Source: Acidobacteria bacterium AH-259-L09 (lineage in GTDB: Bacteria; Acidobacteriota; UBA6911; RPQK01). Taken from it: 19,150 nucleotides of DNA. The stretch lies in contig JALLOL010000016.1 in the NCBI GenBank assembly GCA_027717875.1, positions 1 through 19,150 of the forward strand, given 5' to 3'. Positions within the stretch are counted from its first letter, which is position 1. Each line of letters begins with the position of its first letter. The translations under genes and the position numbers were made by a program. Positions 8,675 through 14,804 of the stretch are shown piece by piece. The notes beneath the pieces were generated by a model, which had not been told where the DNA came from, did not search any database, and saw nothing but the letters and a program-made list of their open reading frames with translations.

Positions 8675-10001
8675 ACACAGCGGGAACTACAAAAAGCGTG
8701 ACAACGGCAGCTACCCAGATCCGGGTTCCCAGCCTCCAAAGCAAGAGAAAGATCATACTTGCGGCTGTTAGAACAAAGCCTAGCTTCTCTGCTAGCAGTG
8801 CAAAGGCGGCCACGGCCAACACGATCTCCAGGAAATGAATCAATCCTTCACCAGACAACCGTGTTGGAGCGCTTCCTGCTATCGACTTTCCTCTGCTGAA
8901 AAACCGTACCAAAAGTGCCAGCAGGGTAATGGCCAGTGCTCCGAAGAGCAACTTGGGGAAGTCCATGGGCTGGAAACGGCCTACATTGACCTGCGAAAAT
9001 TCTGGGCTGGTGAGCAGACTTCCCAGCTCCTGGTCAGCCCTTTCAAGCGATCTCCGAAACTTATCAGAAGGCTCCCACGTCAGGTTGAAACCCTCATTCT
9101 CCATAAACCAAGGGAAGCCCTTGCCGTTTAGGAGAGTCTGTCCAGTGACAATTTTCAACAGTGCTTCAGCTAGTCGATTGACAATCTCCTGTGATGTTTC
9201 TTGGGGAAGCCCCAGTCCGCGCCAACCTCCCACAGCCCAATTGATCCCCTGCTCTTGGAAAGTGGGGACGTCCGGGTATCCACTGACACGGCTCTCTGCC
9301 ATCACTCCGAGGGGTTGCACCTTTCCGGCTGCAAGTAGAGTCCTCGCCTCAGGAAGGCTGCAGCAGACGAGATCAACCCCTCCGCTGACTAGTTCCTGAA
9401 GAGCAGGACCTGCGCCATTCGTGGGTATCCACTTAATGCTGTCCGGCTTCAGGCCGGCGGCTTGAAGCCAGCCTGCCAGAGCGAGATGCCAAATGCCGCC
9501 AGTGGCCGTGCCCGACGCCGTCAATGTTCCGGGGTTCTTGCGGACATCATCGGCAATTGCGTTAAGATCCTCCCACCGATTCTCATCTGCTCGAGTAAAC
9601 AGAGCCGCCGGATCGCGATTAATGAGCATCACCGGGGTAAAATCCTTCCATGAAATTTCCGTGAGTTCACGCCAGTGAAGCATGTTGAGTTCGACCGTCA
9701 TCATCGTCAGTGTGTAGCCATCGGGTTGAGCGCTCGCTCCACGGCTGTGACCAGTGACCCCAGCTCCACCTGTTGCGTTAACCACATTGACGGGCACTGC
9801 TAACTCTTGCTCCAGAAAAACTGCCACCTCTCTGGACAGCCGATCCGTTCCCCCTCCTACCGCCCAGGGACAAATGAGAAGAATTGGCCGGCTGGGATAG
9901 GTTTCCTTCGCCTGGCAACCTACGAGGGTTAACAAGGCCAAAACGAATGGCAGCCAAGAGAGGCACGGACTCGCAAGAGACTTTATTCGTGCAAATTCCA
10001 T
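8616..10001 (-). CDS. TctC-TctB fusion: carboxylate-binding lipoprotein joined to small TTT permease subunit
   Basis: One uninterrupted frame encodes two TTT importer subunits. Numbered from ATG 9999-10001, residues ~1-29 are a lipoprotein signal with lipobox LVGC (Cys 29). Residues ~33-335 are a Bug/TctC-type solute-binding protein: YPSRPILLICPWAVGGGTDR, VVNATGGAGVTGHSRGA, PDGYTLTMMT, and the later PDVPTFQEQGINWAVGGWRGL. After ~350 the protein turns hydrophobic with about four membrane helices and ends EKLGFVLTAASMIF ... [20 protein letters not shown], the TctB (DUF1468) pattern. These parts are normally separate proteins in the order tctC-tctB-tctA. Alternative starts are ATG 10011-10013 and a codon at 10067; no start has a well-spaced ribosome site. 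The fusion would tether the binding protein to the permease complex. The substrate is unknown, probably a di- or tricarboxylate. Confidence 0.88.
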   Translation of the reverse strand: MEFARIKSLASPCLSWLPFVLALLTLVGCQAKETYPSRPILLICPWAVGGGTDRLSREVAVFLEQELAVPVNVVNATGGAGVTGHSRGASAQPDGYTLTMMTVELNMLHWRELTEISWKDFTPVMLINRDPAALFTRADENRWEDLNAIADDVRKNPGTLTASGTATGGIWHLALAGWLQAAGLKPDSIKWIPTNGAGPALQELVSGGVDLVCCSLPEARTLLAAGKVQPLGVMAESRVSGYPDVPTFQEQGINWAVGGWRGLGLPQETSQEIVNRLAEALLKIVTGQTLLNGKGFPWFMENEGFNLTWEPSDKFRRSLERADQELGSLLTSPEFSQVNVGRFQPMDFPKLLFGALAITLLALLVRFFSRGKSIAGSAPTRLSGEGLIHFLEIVLAVAAFALLAEKLGFVLTAASMIFLLLWRLGTRIWVAAVVTLFVVPAVYGLFGNLLRVPLPRGILGW

Positions 10002-10082
10002 GGGCAATAGCATGTCCTCGCTTCTTGACCTCGCCTCACAATCCCCATCAGCAAAACGTCGCCGCACTTAAGAAACGAGGCA

Positions 10083-10112
10083 CTAACACAGGCGAGGCGA
10101 ATCTAACACAGG
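10083..10112. repeat. short direct repeat CTAACACAGG, 20-bp period, upstream of the importer operon
   Basis: The 10-mer CTAACACAGG occurs at 10083-10092 and 10103-10112, a centre spacing of 20 bp (about two helical turns). It sits just upstream of the tctCB-tctA-SDR operon and could be a regulator binding site. No regulator gene adjoins it, and chance is possible. The rest of the 10014-10320 gap shows no gene. Confidence 0.25.
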
Positions 10113-10320
10113 AAGTTTTCCAAACCAATTCTTGAATAAGACTTTTCCAGGCTGAGAAGGAGTCCCACGGTAAACGGGCCTTGCTTTCACCCCTCTGAAC
10201 GCTTACGATCTCAGACAGTTTCCTGTGCCAACTGAAGATCGGATGATTCGCAAAGTCCGATCCGAGGTTGGCGTGGCAAAAAATCGCCTCAAAAACTGAG
10301 GAAACTTTCAAGGAGACAAG

Positions 10321-10590
10321 ATGAAGATCAACGTAAGAGCCCTGGCTTTGACTTTGGGCTTGACCTGGGCAGGTGCCATCTTAGTGACAGGTTTGGCAAA
10401 CCTCATTTGGCCCTCGTACGGCATAGCTTTCTTGCAAGTCATTGCTTCAGTCTATCCCGGATACCAAGCCGTTGCTTCTCTCCGCGAGGTCGTGGCAGGA
10501 ACGGTTTACGGTCTCGCTGATGGGTTTGTAGGAGGGTTGATTATGGGCTGGCTTTATAATCTCTTTGCCGGCAGAAACTCAGCAACATAA
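10321..10590 (+). CDS. small two-helix membrane protein (holin-like annotation family)
   Basis: An 89-residue protein with a short Met-Lys start, a first membrane helix at ~6-28 (ALALTLGLTWAGAILVTGLAN), a loop with IASVYPGYQAVASL, and a second helix at ~58-82 (GTVYGLADGFVGGLIMGWLYNLFAG). The combination of the SxYPGY loop and the DGFxGGLxxxWLYN helix recalls a widespread family of short environmental proteins often labelled 'bacteriophage holin' or membrane-associated protein. No lysis genes or phage genes are nearby, so a holin role is not supported here. AAGGAG lies 7 bases before the ATG, a strong ribosome site. The gene stands alone between the importer operon (divergent) and the selenoprotein gene (convergent). 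Confidence 0.75.
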   Translation: MKINVRALALTLGLTWAGAILVTGLANLIWPSYGIAFLQVIASVYPGYQAVASLREVVAGTVYGLADGFVGGLIMGWLYNLFAGRNSAT

Positions 10591-10771
10591 ATTCATGAAA
10601 GCCACCGCCCCAAGAACTCTGTCGACGCTCTTTCTACGGAGCCTCAGAGTGATGGACTTCAGGCTATCCAAACAACTCACCGCAGCAAAGGGTCTTGGTA
10701 GTCAGGAGCAAACGAAAGCGCGAGTCTGACAAACAAAGCCTTTAATAAAGCCTGGCTCAGCCCAAGTCAGG

Positions 10772-12298
10772 TTACTGCGGGGGCGCGGAGCGGGGGCGAA
10801 ACCGTCCGGCCATAGCCCTGAGCTCCTTCTCATCGATGAATCCGTCGCCGTTCGAATCCATCCCGTCAAACCGCCTACGCATCGGTTCCGGAGCTTCCTC
10901 CCGGCTGATCTTGCCATCCCCATTCGAATCGTTTCCCAGCATGCGCTCAATGAACTGGCCGCCAAAGCCGGGACCTGCACCCCGCCGCCGAGGCATGGCC
11001 TGAAGCTCTTCCTCGTCGATGAACCCGTCACCATTCGCGTCCATGAATCGAAAACGGCGCTTGAGTTGCTCGGGCACCTCCTCCAAGCTAAGTTTGCCAT
11101 CGCCGTCTTGATCTCTTTCCCAAAGTCGAGCCTGGAAATCGCCAGGCCGTCCCACTCGTCCCGAACCACGCCGCGCACTCCCTCCATCTATATCTCTTTC
11201 CAGGTGAATCGCGTACTGTTGTTCGAGCGGGATGCAAAACGTGTTTGCGTCGTCGCAAGCAAAATAGCGAACCGTTAAGTCAATGGGCCCATCGAAGTTC
11301 TCCGAGGAGATGTCCAGGAGAAACTCCCGAGGATCCTTGTCGGCAGCCTCTTCAACCTTGGGTCCGACACCTTTGATCGGCGTAACCTTTACGCCTTCGG
11401 GAGATTGGAGTTCAAATTCCAAAGGTTTGGTCAGATTGTTCCAGTGGACTGCATACAGGCGGTCCAGATGGAAACCCAGGTACAGTTTGCCCTTCCCGGT
11501 ACTCAAGAATGGTCGCTCCACTTCCGCTCTCAGCTTCACATAGAAGGGGGCCCCCTTCTCTTCGATAACAGGTTGGATTTTCAGGGGCACCATGCGCCCT
11601 GGCACCTGGACTCTAGGAACGATTCCGGTGTGAATTTCGCCGGAGGGCGGCTCCAGCTTCAAATCCATTCCCAGATCCGAAACTTGCGTCGGCTTTTCAA
11701 CGGGTCCAACGAGTTCTTCCAGGTCCTTTCTCAATTGTCTAGGATCACTCCAGGCTCTTCGGCTGACCACTACCCCAGCCGGATCAATGACGAATTCGGA
11801 GTTCGCGCCATTGCCCCAGGCGTGTTTGAGATCGTTGGACATGGTGTCGCACAGCCAATCGATTTTCGAGCCCAGCCGTCGCTTTGCCTCCTGGACATGC
11901 ATTAAGCGCTCTTGGAGCGTAAACGGGCTCACGTACCCGTTCCGCTCCGGGTGAGCAAGTGCCTTGTAAATGTAGTAGAACTGAACCCCTTTGGGGGCAT
12001 AATCTCTTTGGATCGTCTCCAAACTGGGGACGTTACGCAGGAAAGGCGGTCACGTCAGACAGCCGAAGACCAGGACGGTGTAGTGCCCCTTTAAGCTTCC
12101 CGATCGAAAGGGCTTGCCATCCGCGTCGAAGGCCTCAACATCCGGCAAGACCTCTCCGATTTTGGGCGCTTTCTCCAGGAATTGGCGCACCACCCGCTCC
12201 CTAGGCGAAGCATCATTCTCGGCAGGCGGTTGGCCCACAACAGAGCCAACCCATCCCAGCAGGAGAGAGCCTGCGATTGCAAAATATTTCCGTTTCAC
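10772..12298 (-). CDS. secreted deiodinase-like selenoprotein with DsbD-like region and four EF-hands (in-frame UGA = Sec)
   Basis: One frame of 508 residues from GTG 12296-12298 (AGAGGAGAA ribosome site ~8 bases upstream), read through an in-frame TGA at 12050-12052 as selenocysteine 83. A signal peptide covers ~1-22 (ending VVGQ). A thioredoxin-fold domain follows: EVLPDVEAFDADGKPF, then VLVFGCLT-U-PPFLRNVPSLE, then YYIYKALAHPERNGYVSP and ANSEFVIDPAGVVV. U-P-P-F and the A-H-P-x-x-x-G-Y block resemble iodothyronine deiodinases and their bacterial relatives; the active site is Cys80-x-x-Sec83. Residues ~250-365 are a beta-rich region with a CX6C pair (348, 355), similar to the DsbD N-terminal domain. 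Four canonical EF-hand loops start near residues 396, 420, 457 and 481 (D-x-D/N-G-D-G). An extracytoplasmic, calcium-influenced thiol/selenol redox role is inferred. Without selenocysteine insertion, only an 82-residue stub would be made. Confidence 0.85.
12014..12032 (-). promoter_or_regulatory. candidate bacterial SECIS hairpin
   Basis: On the minus strand, starting 18 bases after the UGA, CGTCCCCAGTTTGGAGACG can fold as CGTC/GACG, one C-A mismatch, then CC/GG around the loop AGUUU. The loop begins 25 bases after the UGA and has G as its second base. This fits the published bacterial SECIS model: a short stem, an apical loop roughly 16-37 nt after UGA, and a G in the first two loop positions. 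The fold was judged by eye; no energy was computed. Confidence 0.55.
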
Positions 12299-12401
12299 GA
12301 TTTATTCTCCTCTTGACGGTTCACTACGGAAGTTAAATCTTAGGCCACTCATGTGCCACTTACGTGAAAGCATACGGAAAAGTCCTCTCCTTGTTTCAAA
12401 C

Positions 12402-12474
12402 ACTTGGCACAGTTCGACCAATTTTGAATTGACTTTTACAGGCTGACAAAACAAAAATGCGGGCTCACTGATGA
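12402..12474 (+). repeat. left copy of ~73-bp direct repeat bounding the toxin-antitoxin island
   Basis: The stretch starting ACTTGGCACAGTTCGACCAA and running through GACTTTTACAGGCTGA, AACAAAAATGC and TGATGA recurs at 15599-15671 in the same orientation, with about five differences including two one-base indels. Its right part overlaps an inverted repeat, GCGGGCT (12459-12465) with AGCCCGC (12485-12491). It encodes nothing evident. The copy lies ~100 bp upstream of the selenoprotein start. Confidence 0.85.
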
Positions 12475-12534
12475 CGAGTTTCTCAGCCCGCGCCTACGAC
12501 CGGATCCTCAAGAGATCACCAACAAGACGTGGCT

Positions 12535-12720
12535 CGGAGGAGTGGCGTCCTTGGCGGTACTTCCACCAGATATTTTGATGGGTTCGACGTAGAGTTCCAG
12601 CTCGGTCAGTATCATCACGTCCAGACAATCCAAGGCCGAATGGCCACCGGTACCCTCATTAACCGCAACCACTTCGCCGGCTTGCTCAATATGGCGATTC
12701 CACTCGCCATCCATCGCCGG
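12535..12720 (+). pseudogene. remnant resembling an O-antigen ligase/polymerase (Wzy_C-type) gene
   Basis: In the plus frame that runs into the antitoxin ORF, residues encoded at ~12619-12715 read VQTIQGRMATGTLINRNHFA followed by GLLNMAIPLAIHRR. The pattern R-x-T-G-T-x-x-N-R-N-H-F-A-G-x-L-x-M-x-x-P-L-A is characteristic of O-antigen ligase-family membrane proteins. Nothing recognisable of that protein precedes or follows, so this is a fragment of a few dozen codons. The same frame continues into the Phd-type antitoxin, making a false fused ORF of 169 codons. The opposite strand also has a 68-codon ORF across this stretch, taken as a shadow. The match rests on pattern recall only. Confidence 0.45.
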
Positions 12721-12745
12721 GGCTCTTTGCCCACTATGAAATCAC

Positions 12746-12774
12746 TTGACCTCATGACCATATGTGGTCATGAT
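12746..12774 (+). promoter_or_regulatory. promoter with overlapping palindromic operator for the first TA module
   Basis: CATGACCATATGTGGTCATG at 12753-12772 is an inverted repeat with 8-base perfect arms around TATG. It lies between TTGACC (-35-like, 12746-12751) and CATGAT (-10-like, 12769-12774), with a 17-base spacer. An antitoxin or TA complex bound here would block polymerase, the usual autoregulation of Phd-type modules. The predicted start site falls at about the antitoxin ATG (12781). Confidence 0.55.
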
Positions 12775-12780
12775 AAGACC

Positions 12781-13038
12781 ATGAAGCGAGCCATGATCTC
12801 TGAATTGAAAGCCAGACTGAGCTCTTATCTGGCAGCCGTCCGAAAAGGCGAAACCGTGATTGTTTGTGATCGCCAAACGCCGATCGCCCGGTTAATTCCG
12901 TACGGAAGGGAGGAGGATTCTCTTCAAATAAGAGAGCCTTCCCGTCGTGCCGGTGAGCTCAAAATGAGAAGGGGTGTTCGGCTTCAAAAGCGGGTCGACG
13001 TAGTCAAACTGCTGCGAGAGGATCGTAACCAGCGTTGA
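12781..13038 (+). CDS. Phd/YefM-type antitoxin
   Basis: An 85-residue protein starting MKRAMISELKARLSSYLAAV followed by KGETVIVCDRQTPIARLIP, the standard Phd/YefM beginning in which a short beta-alpha DNA-binding fold carries the 'ISELKA..S.YL..V..G..V.V..R..PIARL' pattern. The C-terminal part is basic and likely disordered until it wraps the toxin. A longer in-frame reading upstream (from 12529) passes through an unrelated gene remnant and is rejected. Start 12781 is chosen because it gives the usual family N-terminus; ATG 12793 is an alternative. No ribosome site is visible, consistent with a leaderless transcript from the palindromic promoter just upstream. Its stop overlaps the toxin start, so the two are translationally coupled. 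It should neutralise the PIN-domain protein that follows. Confidence 0.85.
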   Translation: MKRAMISELKARLSSYLAAVRKGETVIVCDRQTPIARLIPYGREEDSLQIREPSRRAGELKMRRGVRLQKRVDVVKLLREDRNQR

Positions 13039-13451
13039 TTGTCTACCTGGATACCAGCACCGTCCTGCGTGTATTATTCGGACAAGCTGGAGCACTCAAT
13101 ACATGGGGGAAATGGGAAGCCGCCTATTCCAGTGAGCTTTTGGGTCTCGAGGCTCGACGAATGATAGACCGGCTGAGACTCCAATTGGCTTTAGATGATG
13201 ACGGCCTGGCTCAGGCACAAGAGGGACTGGCTCTGATTGAAGAGGAGATCGGATACATTTCTCTTACGCGACCGGTTTTGCAGCGTGCGGCTCTGCCCCT
13301 GGGGACGGTGGTCAAAACGCTCGATGCAATTCACCTGGCAAGTGCCCTTCTGTTTCAGGAACGGAGAGGCGGAAAATTGATCTTCGCCACACATGACAAG
13401 CAGCAGGCCGTAGCTGCAAAAGCGCTGGGCTTTAAGGTGATTGGTGTCTAA
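13035..13451 (+). CDS. PIN-domain ribonuclease toxin (VapC-like)
   Basis: A 138-residue PIN-domain protein, typical VapC length. Acidic residues expected for the Mg2+ site are visible: Asp6 in IVYLDTS, Glu34 (SSELL), Asp97 in TLDAIHLASAL, and Asp121 in FATHDKQ. VapC toxins are endoribonucleases that cut initiator tRNA or rRNA when the antitoxin is degraded; the target here is unknown. The start is TTG 13035-13037, which overlaps the antitoxin's TGA stop, a common coupled arrangement. The partner is a Phd-type rather than a VapB-type antitoxin, a frequent mix. A 49-bp direct-repeat copy starts 21 bases after its stop. Confidence 0.88.
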   Translation: MIVYLDTSTVLRVLFGQAGALNTWGKWEAAYSSELLGLEARRMIDRLRLQLALDDDGLAQAQEGLALIEEEIGYISLTRPVLQRAALPLGTVVKTLDAIHLASALLFQERRGGKLIFATHDKQQAVAAKALGFKVIGV

Positions 13452-13471
13452 AAGGGTTGACAGCGGTGCGC

Positions 13472-13520
13472 TCGTTCGGGGAGTGGTTCTTGTGTGTCGT
13501 TCTAATTTTTGGACAGGACG
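13472..13520 (+). repeat. first copy of 49-bp direct repeat flanking HigBA
   Basis: The stretch runs from TCGTTC through GAGTGGTTCTTGTGTGTCGT to TTTTTGGACAGGACG. It recurs at 14702-14750 in the same orientation with a single mismatch (13478/14708), exactly 1230 bp apart. Read on the other strand it begins CGTCCTGTCC, which could be an insertion-sequence end. No transposase is present. Confidence 0.85.
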
Positions 13521-13587
13521 GGTTACGAGTCCGGCAGGCTGATGCATTGGATTAGGGCACGTAACCAACCTGACATAACCCGCAAAT

Positions 13588-13623
13588 TATACCTTGACGA
13601 GGTATACCGAGATAAGGTATACT
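13588..13623 (+). promoter_or_regulatory. HigBA promoter with embedded operator
   Basis: TATACCTTGACGAGGTATA (13588-13606) is an inverted repeat with perfect 7-base arms, and GGTATAC recurs at 13616-13622. Within it lie TTGACG (-35, 13594-13599) and TATACT (-10, 13618-13623), 18 bases apart, each one base from consensus. The operator covers the -35 and its direct repeat covers the -10, which suits HigA autorepression. Transcription should begin near 13630, at the higB start codon. Confidence 0.7.
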
Positions 13624-13630
13624 TCCAGAC

Positions 13631-13921
13631 GTGCCAATTCAGAGCTTCTCGGACAATGCGACTGAGGAGTTCTTCATTACGGGACAAGCTCGCAAGGGAG
13701 TGGGCTGGAAGCAGCTAAGCAAGGTAGTGAAAAGAAAACTCGATATGGTCGACTATGCGCAAGAGTTGCGGGATTTGGCTTCTCCTCCTGGCAATCGGTT
13801 GGAAGCGCTGAAGGGCCGGCTAAAGGGTTTCCACAGCATACGAGTCAGTGAGCGGTGGAGGATTGTTTTTAGATGGACTAATGCTGGGCCCGCCGAAGTT
13901 CGAGTCGAAGACCATCACTAG
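13631..13921 (+). CDS. higB: HigB-type (RelE/ParE fold) mRNA interferase toxin
   Basis: A 96-residue protein matching the HigB toxin family, ribosome-dependent mRNA endonucleases of the RelE fold. The N-terminus PIQSFSDNATEEFF corresponds to the usual 'IqsF.d..Te..f'. KRKLDMVDYAQELRDLASPP leads into GNRLEALKGRLKGFHSIRVS and ERWRIVFRW, the family's core, ending VRVEDHH with the C-terminal His pair. The start is GTG 13631-13633. It gives the expected N-terminus and lies about 8 bases after the -10 element, so the message would be nearly leaderless. As in the host-inhibition-of-growth arrangement, the toxin precedes its antitoxin, here by 15 bp. Confidence 0.92.
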   Translation: MPIQSFSDNATEEFFITGQARKGVGWKQLSKVVKRKLDMVDYAQELRDLASPPGNRLEALKGRLKGFHSIRVSERWRIVFRWTNAGPAEVRVEDHH

Positions 13922-13936
13922 AAGGAGGGAAATAAG

Positions 13937-14248
13937 ATGTTTATCGTTAAAAGAGTCCGAACGACGCCGGGTGAAATCCTGAAAGAAGAATTTCTGGCAC
14001 CACTCAAACTCAGCCAGAAGCAGCTAGCCGATCACCTGGGCTGTGATTTCAAAGTGATCAATCGCATCGTTAACGGCAAGAGTTCCGTGACACCTGAGAT
14101 GGCTATCCGACTAGCGCATGCTTTCGATACGACTCCAGATTTCTGGCTTAACGCCCAGAAGGCTGTGGACATTTACAAAGCCTACCAAAAGCTACGTAGT
14201 CATTTGCCCAAATTAATCGCTGAGCAGAGTGAGTATGGGGCTACCTAG
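13937..14248 (+). CDS. higA: HigA-type helix-turn-helix antitoxin
   Basis: A 103-residue XRE-family DNA-binding protein. TTPGEILKEEFLAPLKLSQK is the HigA signature, followed by the helix-turn-helix QLADHLGCDFKVINRIVNGK and then TPEMAIRLAHAFDTTPDFWLNAQKAVDIYKA, which is nearly diagnostic of HigA/VapI antitoxins. It should bind HigB and repress the shared promoter through the palindrome at 13588-13606. An AGGAGGG ribosome site sits about 9 bases before ATG, far stronger than anything before higB. That favours more antitoxin than toxin from the same message. Both genes are bracketed by the 49-bp direct repeats. Confidence 0.93.
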   Translation: MFIVKRVRTTPGEILKEEFLAPLKLSQKQLADHLGCDFKVINRIVNGKSSVTPEMAIRLAHAFDTTPDFWLNAQKAVDIYKAYQKLRSHLPKLIAEQSEYGAT

Positions 14249-14804
14249 CTGGAGACGGACATTGGTCGTTGCTTCGTCGCTCTGTAAGTCACGAGCCGAA
14301 CCAAGCAGGAAATTACCGAGGCCAAAACTATCTTTCAGCGCATGAGCCGCCCACCTCAAATCCTACGATCTTCACTGACACCCTAAGCCATAACCTCACG
14401 CTGGAAAACAAAAATAGCCAGACGCGTGGAAGTTGGATGGGCGTGCTGTCCAAAAACTCAACCGGATCTTAACTGATTGATTTACTTGCCGTTGCTGCAG
14501 CCGTATCATGCCGGTCGATGACCGAACAACTGGCTTGTCTCCGTCCACGAGCAGGTTTGTCAGCCGGGGGATTGAGGTTACGAGGGGATATAATCCCTAG
14601 TCCTCAGGTGGGGGATATACCATGGTGAGTGACAGTACCTCCATCCTTGTCGCTCCAGCTGGACAGTTCAGTCCTGAATCGGCTGGATTTCGGCATCCAA
14701 ATCGTTCTGGGAGTGGTTCTTGTGTGTCGTTCTAATTTTTGGACAGGACGCGATTGAATACACCCGAAAGTGTTAACGATGTGCTGCTATCCAATAGCTC
14801 CCCT
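14249..14804. other. 556-bp stretch without a recognisable gene
   Basis: Between higA and the convergent PIN gene no convincing coding frame is visible on either strand; the longest (14269-14472, plus, 67 codons) has no family features and no ribosome site. The stretch contains the second 49-bp repeat copy. A short palindrome, GGGATATAATCCC, occurs near 14585-14597. Confidence 0.6.
14702..14750 (+). repeat. second copy of 49-bp direct repeat flanking HigBA
   Basis: It matches 13472-13520 at 48 of 49 positions in the same orientation. Together the copies bracket the HigBA promoter, both genes and ~450 bp of non-coding sequence, which looks like a discrete cassette. Confidence 0.85.

Noticed and set aside
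10321..10590. Phage lysis module (holin)
   Set aside because: Despite its holin-like family label, no endolysin, spanin or other phage gene lies nearby.
10595..10729. 44-codon plus-strand ORF after the small membrane protein
   Set aside because: It has no ribosome site and no recognisable features; its composition looks random.
12459..12491. GCGGGCT/AGCCCGC inverted repeat as an intrinsic terminator
   Set aside because: The loop is 19 bases and no T-tract follows on either strand.
12508..12714. 68-codon minus-strand ORF overlapping the O-antigen-ligase-like remnant
   Set aside because: It has no recognisable family features, and the plus frame across the same bases shows a known motif, so this is treated as a shadow.
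14269..14472. 67-codon ORF after higA
   Set aside because: It has no ribosome site, no family pattern and low-complexity polar composition; kept as non-coding.
13472..14750. Integron-type attC cassette explanation for the repeat-flanked HigBA
   Set aside because: The repeats lack a GTTRRRY core and the inverted R/L boxes of attC sites, and no integrase is present.
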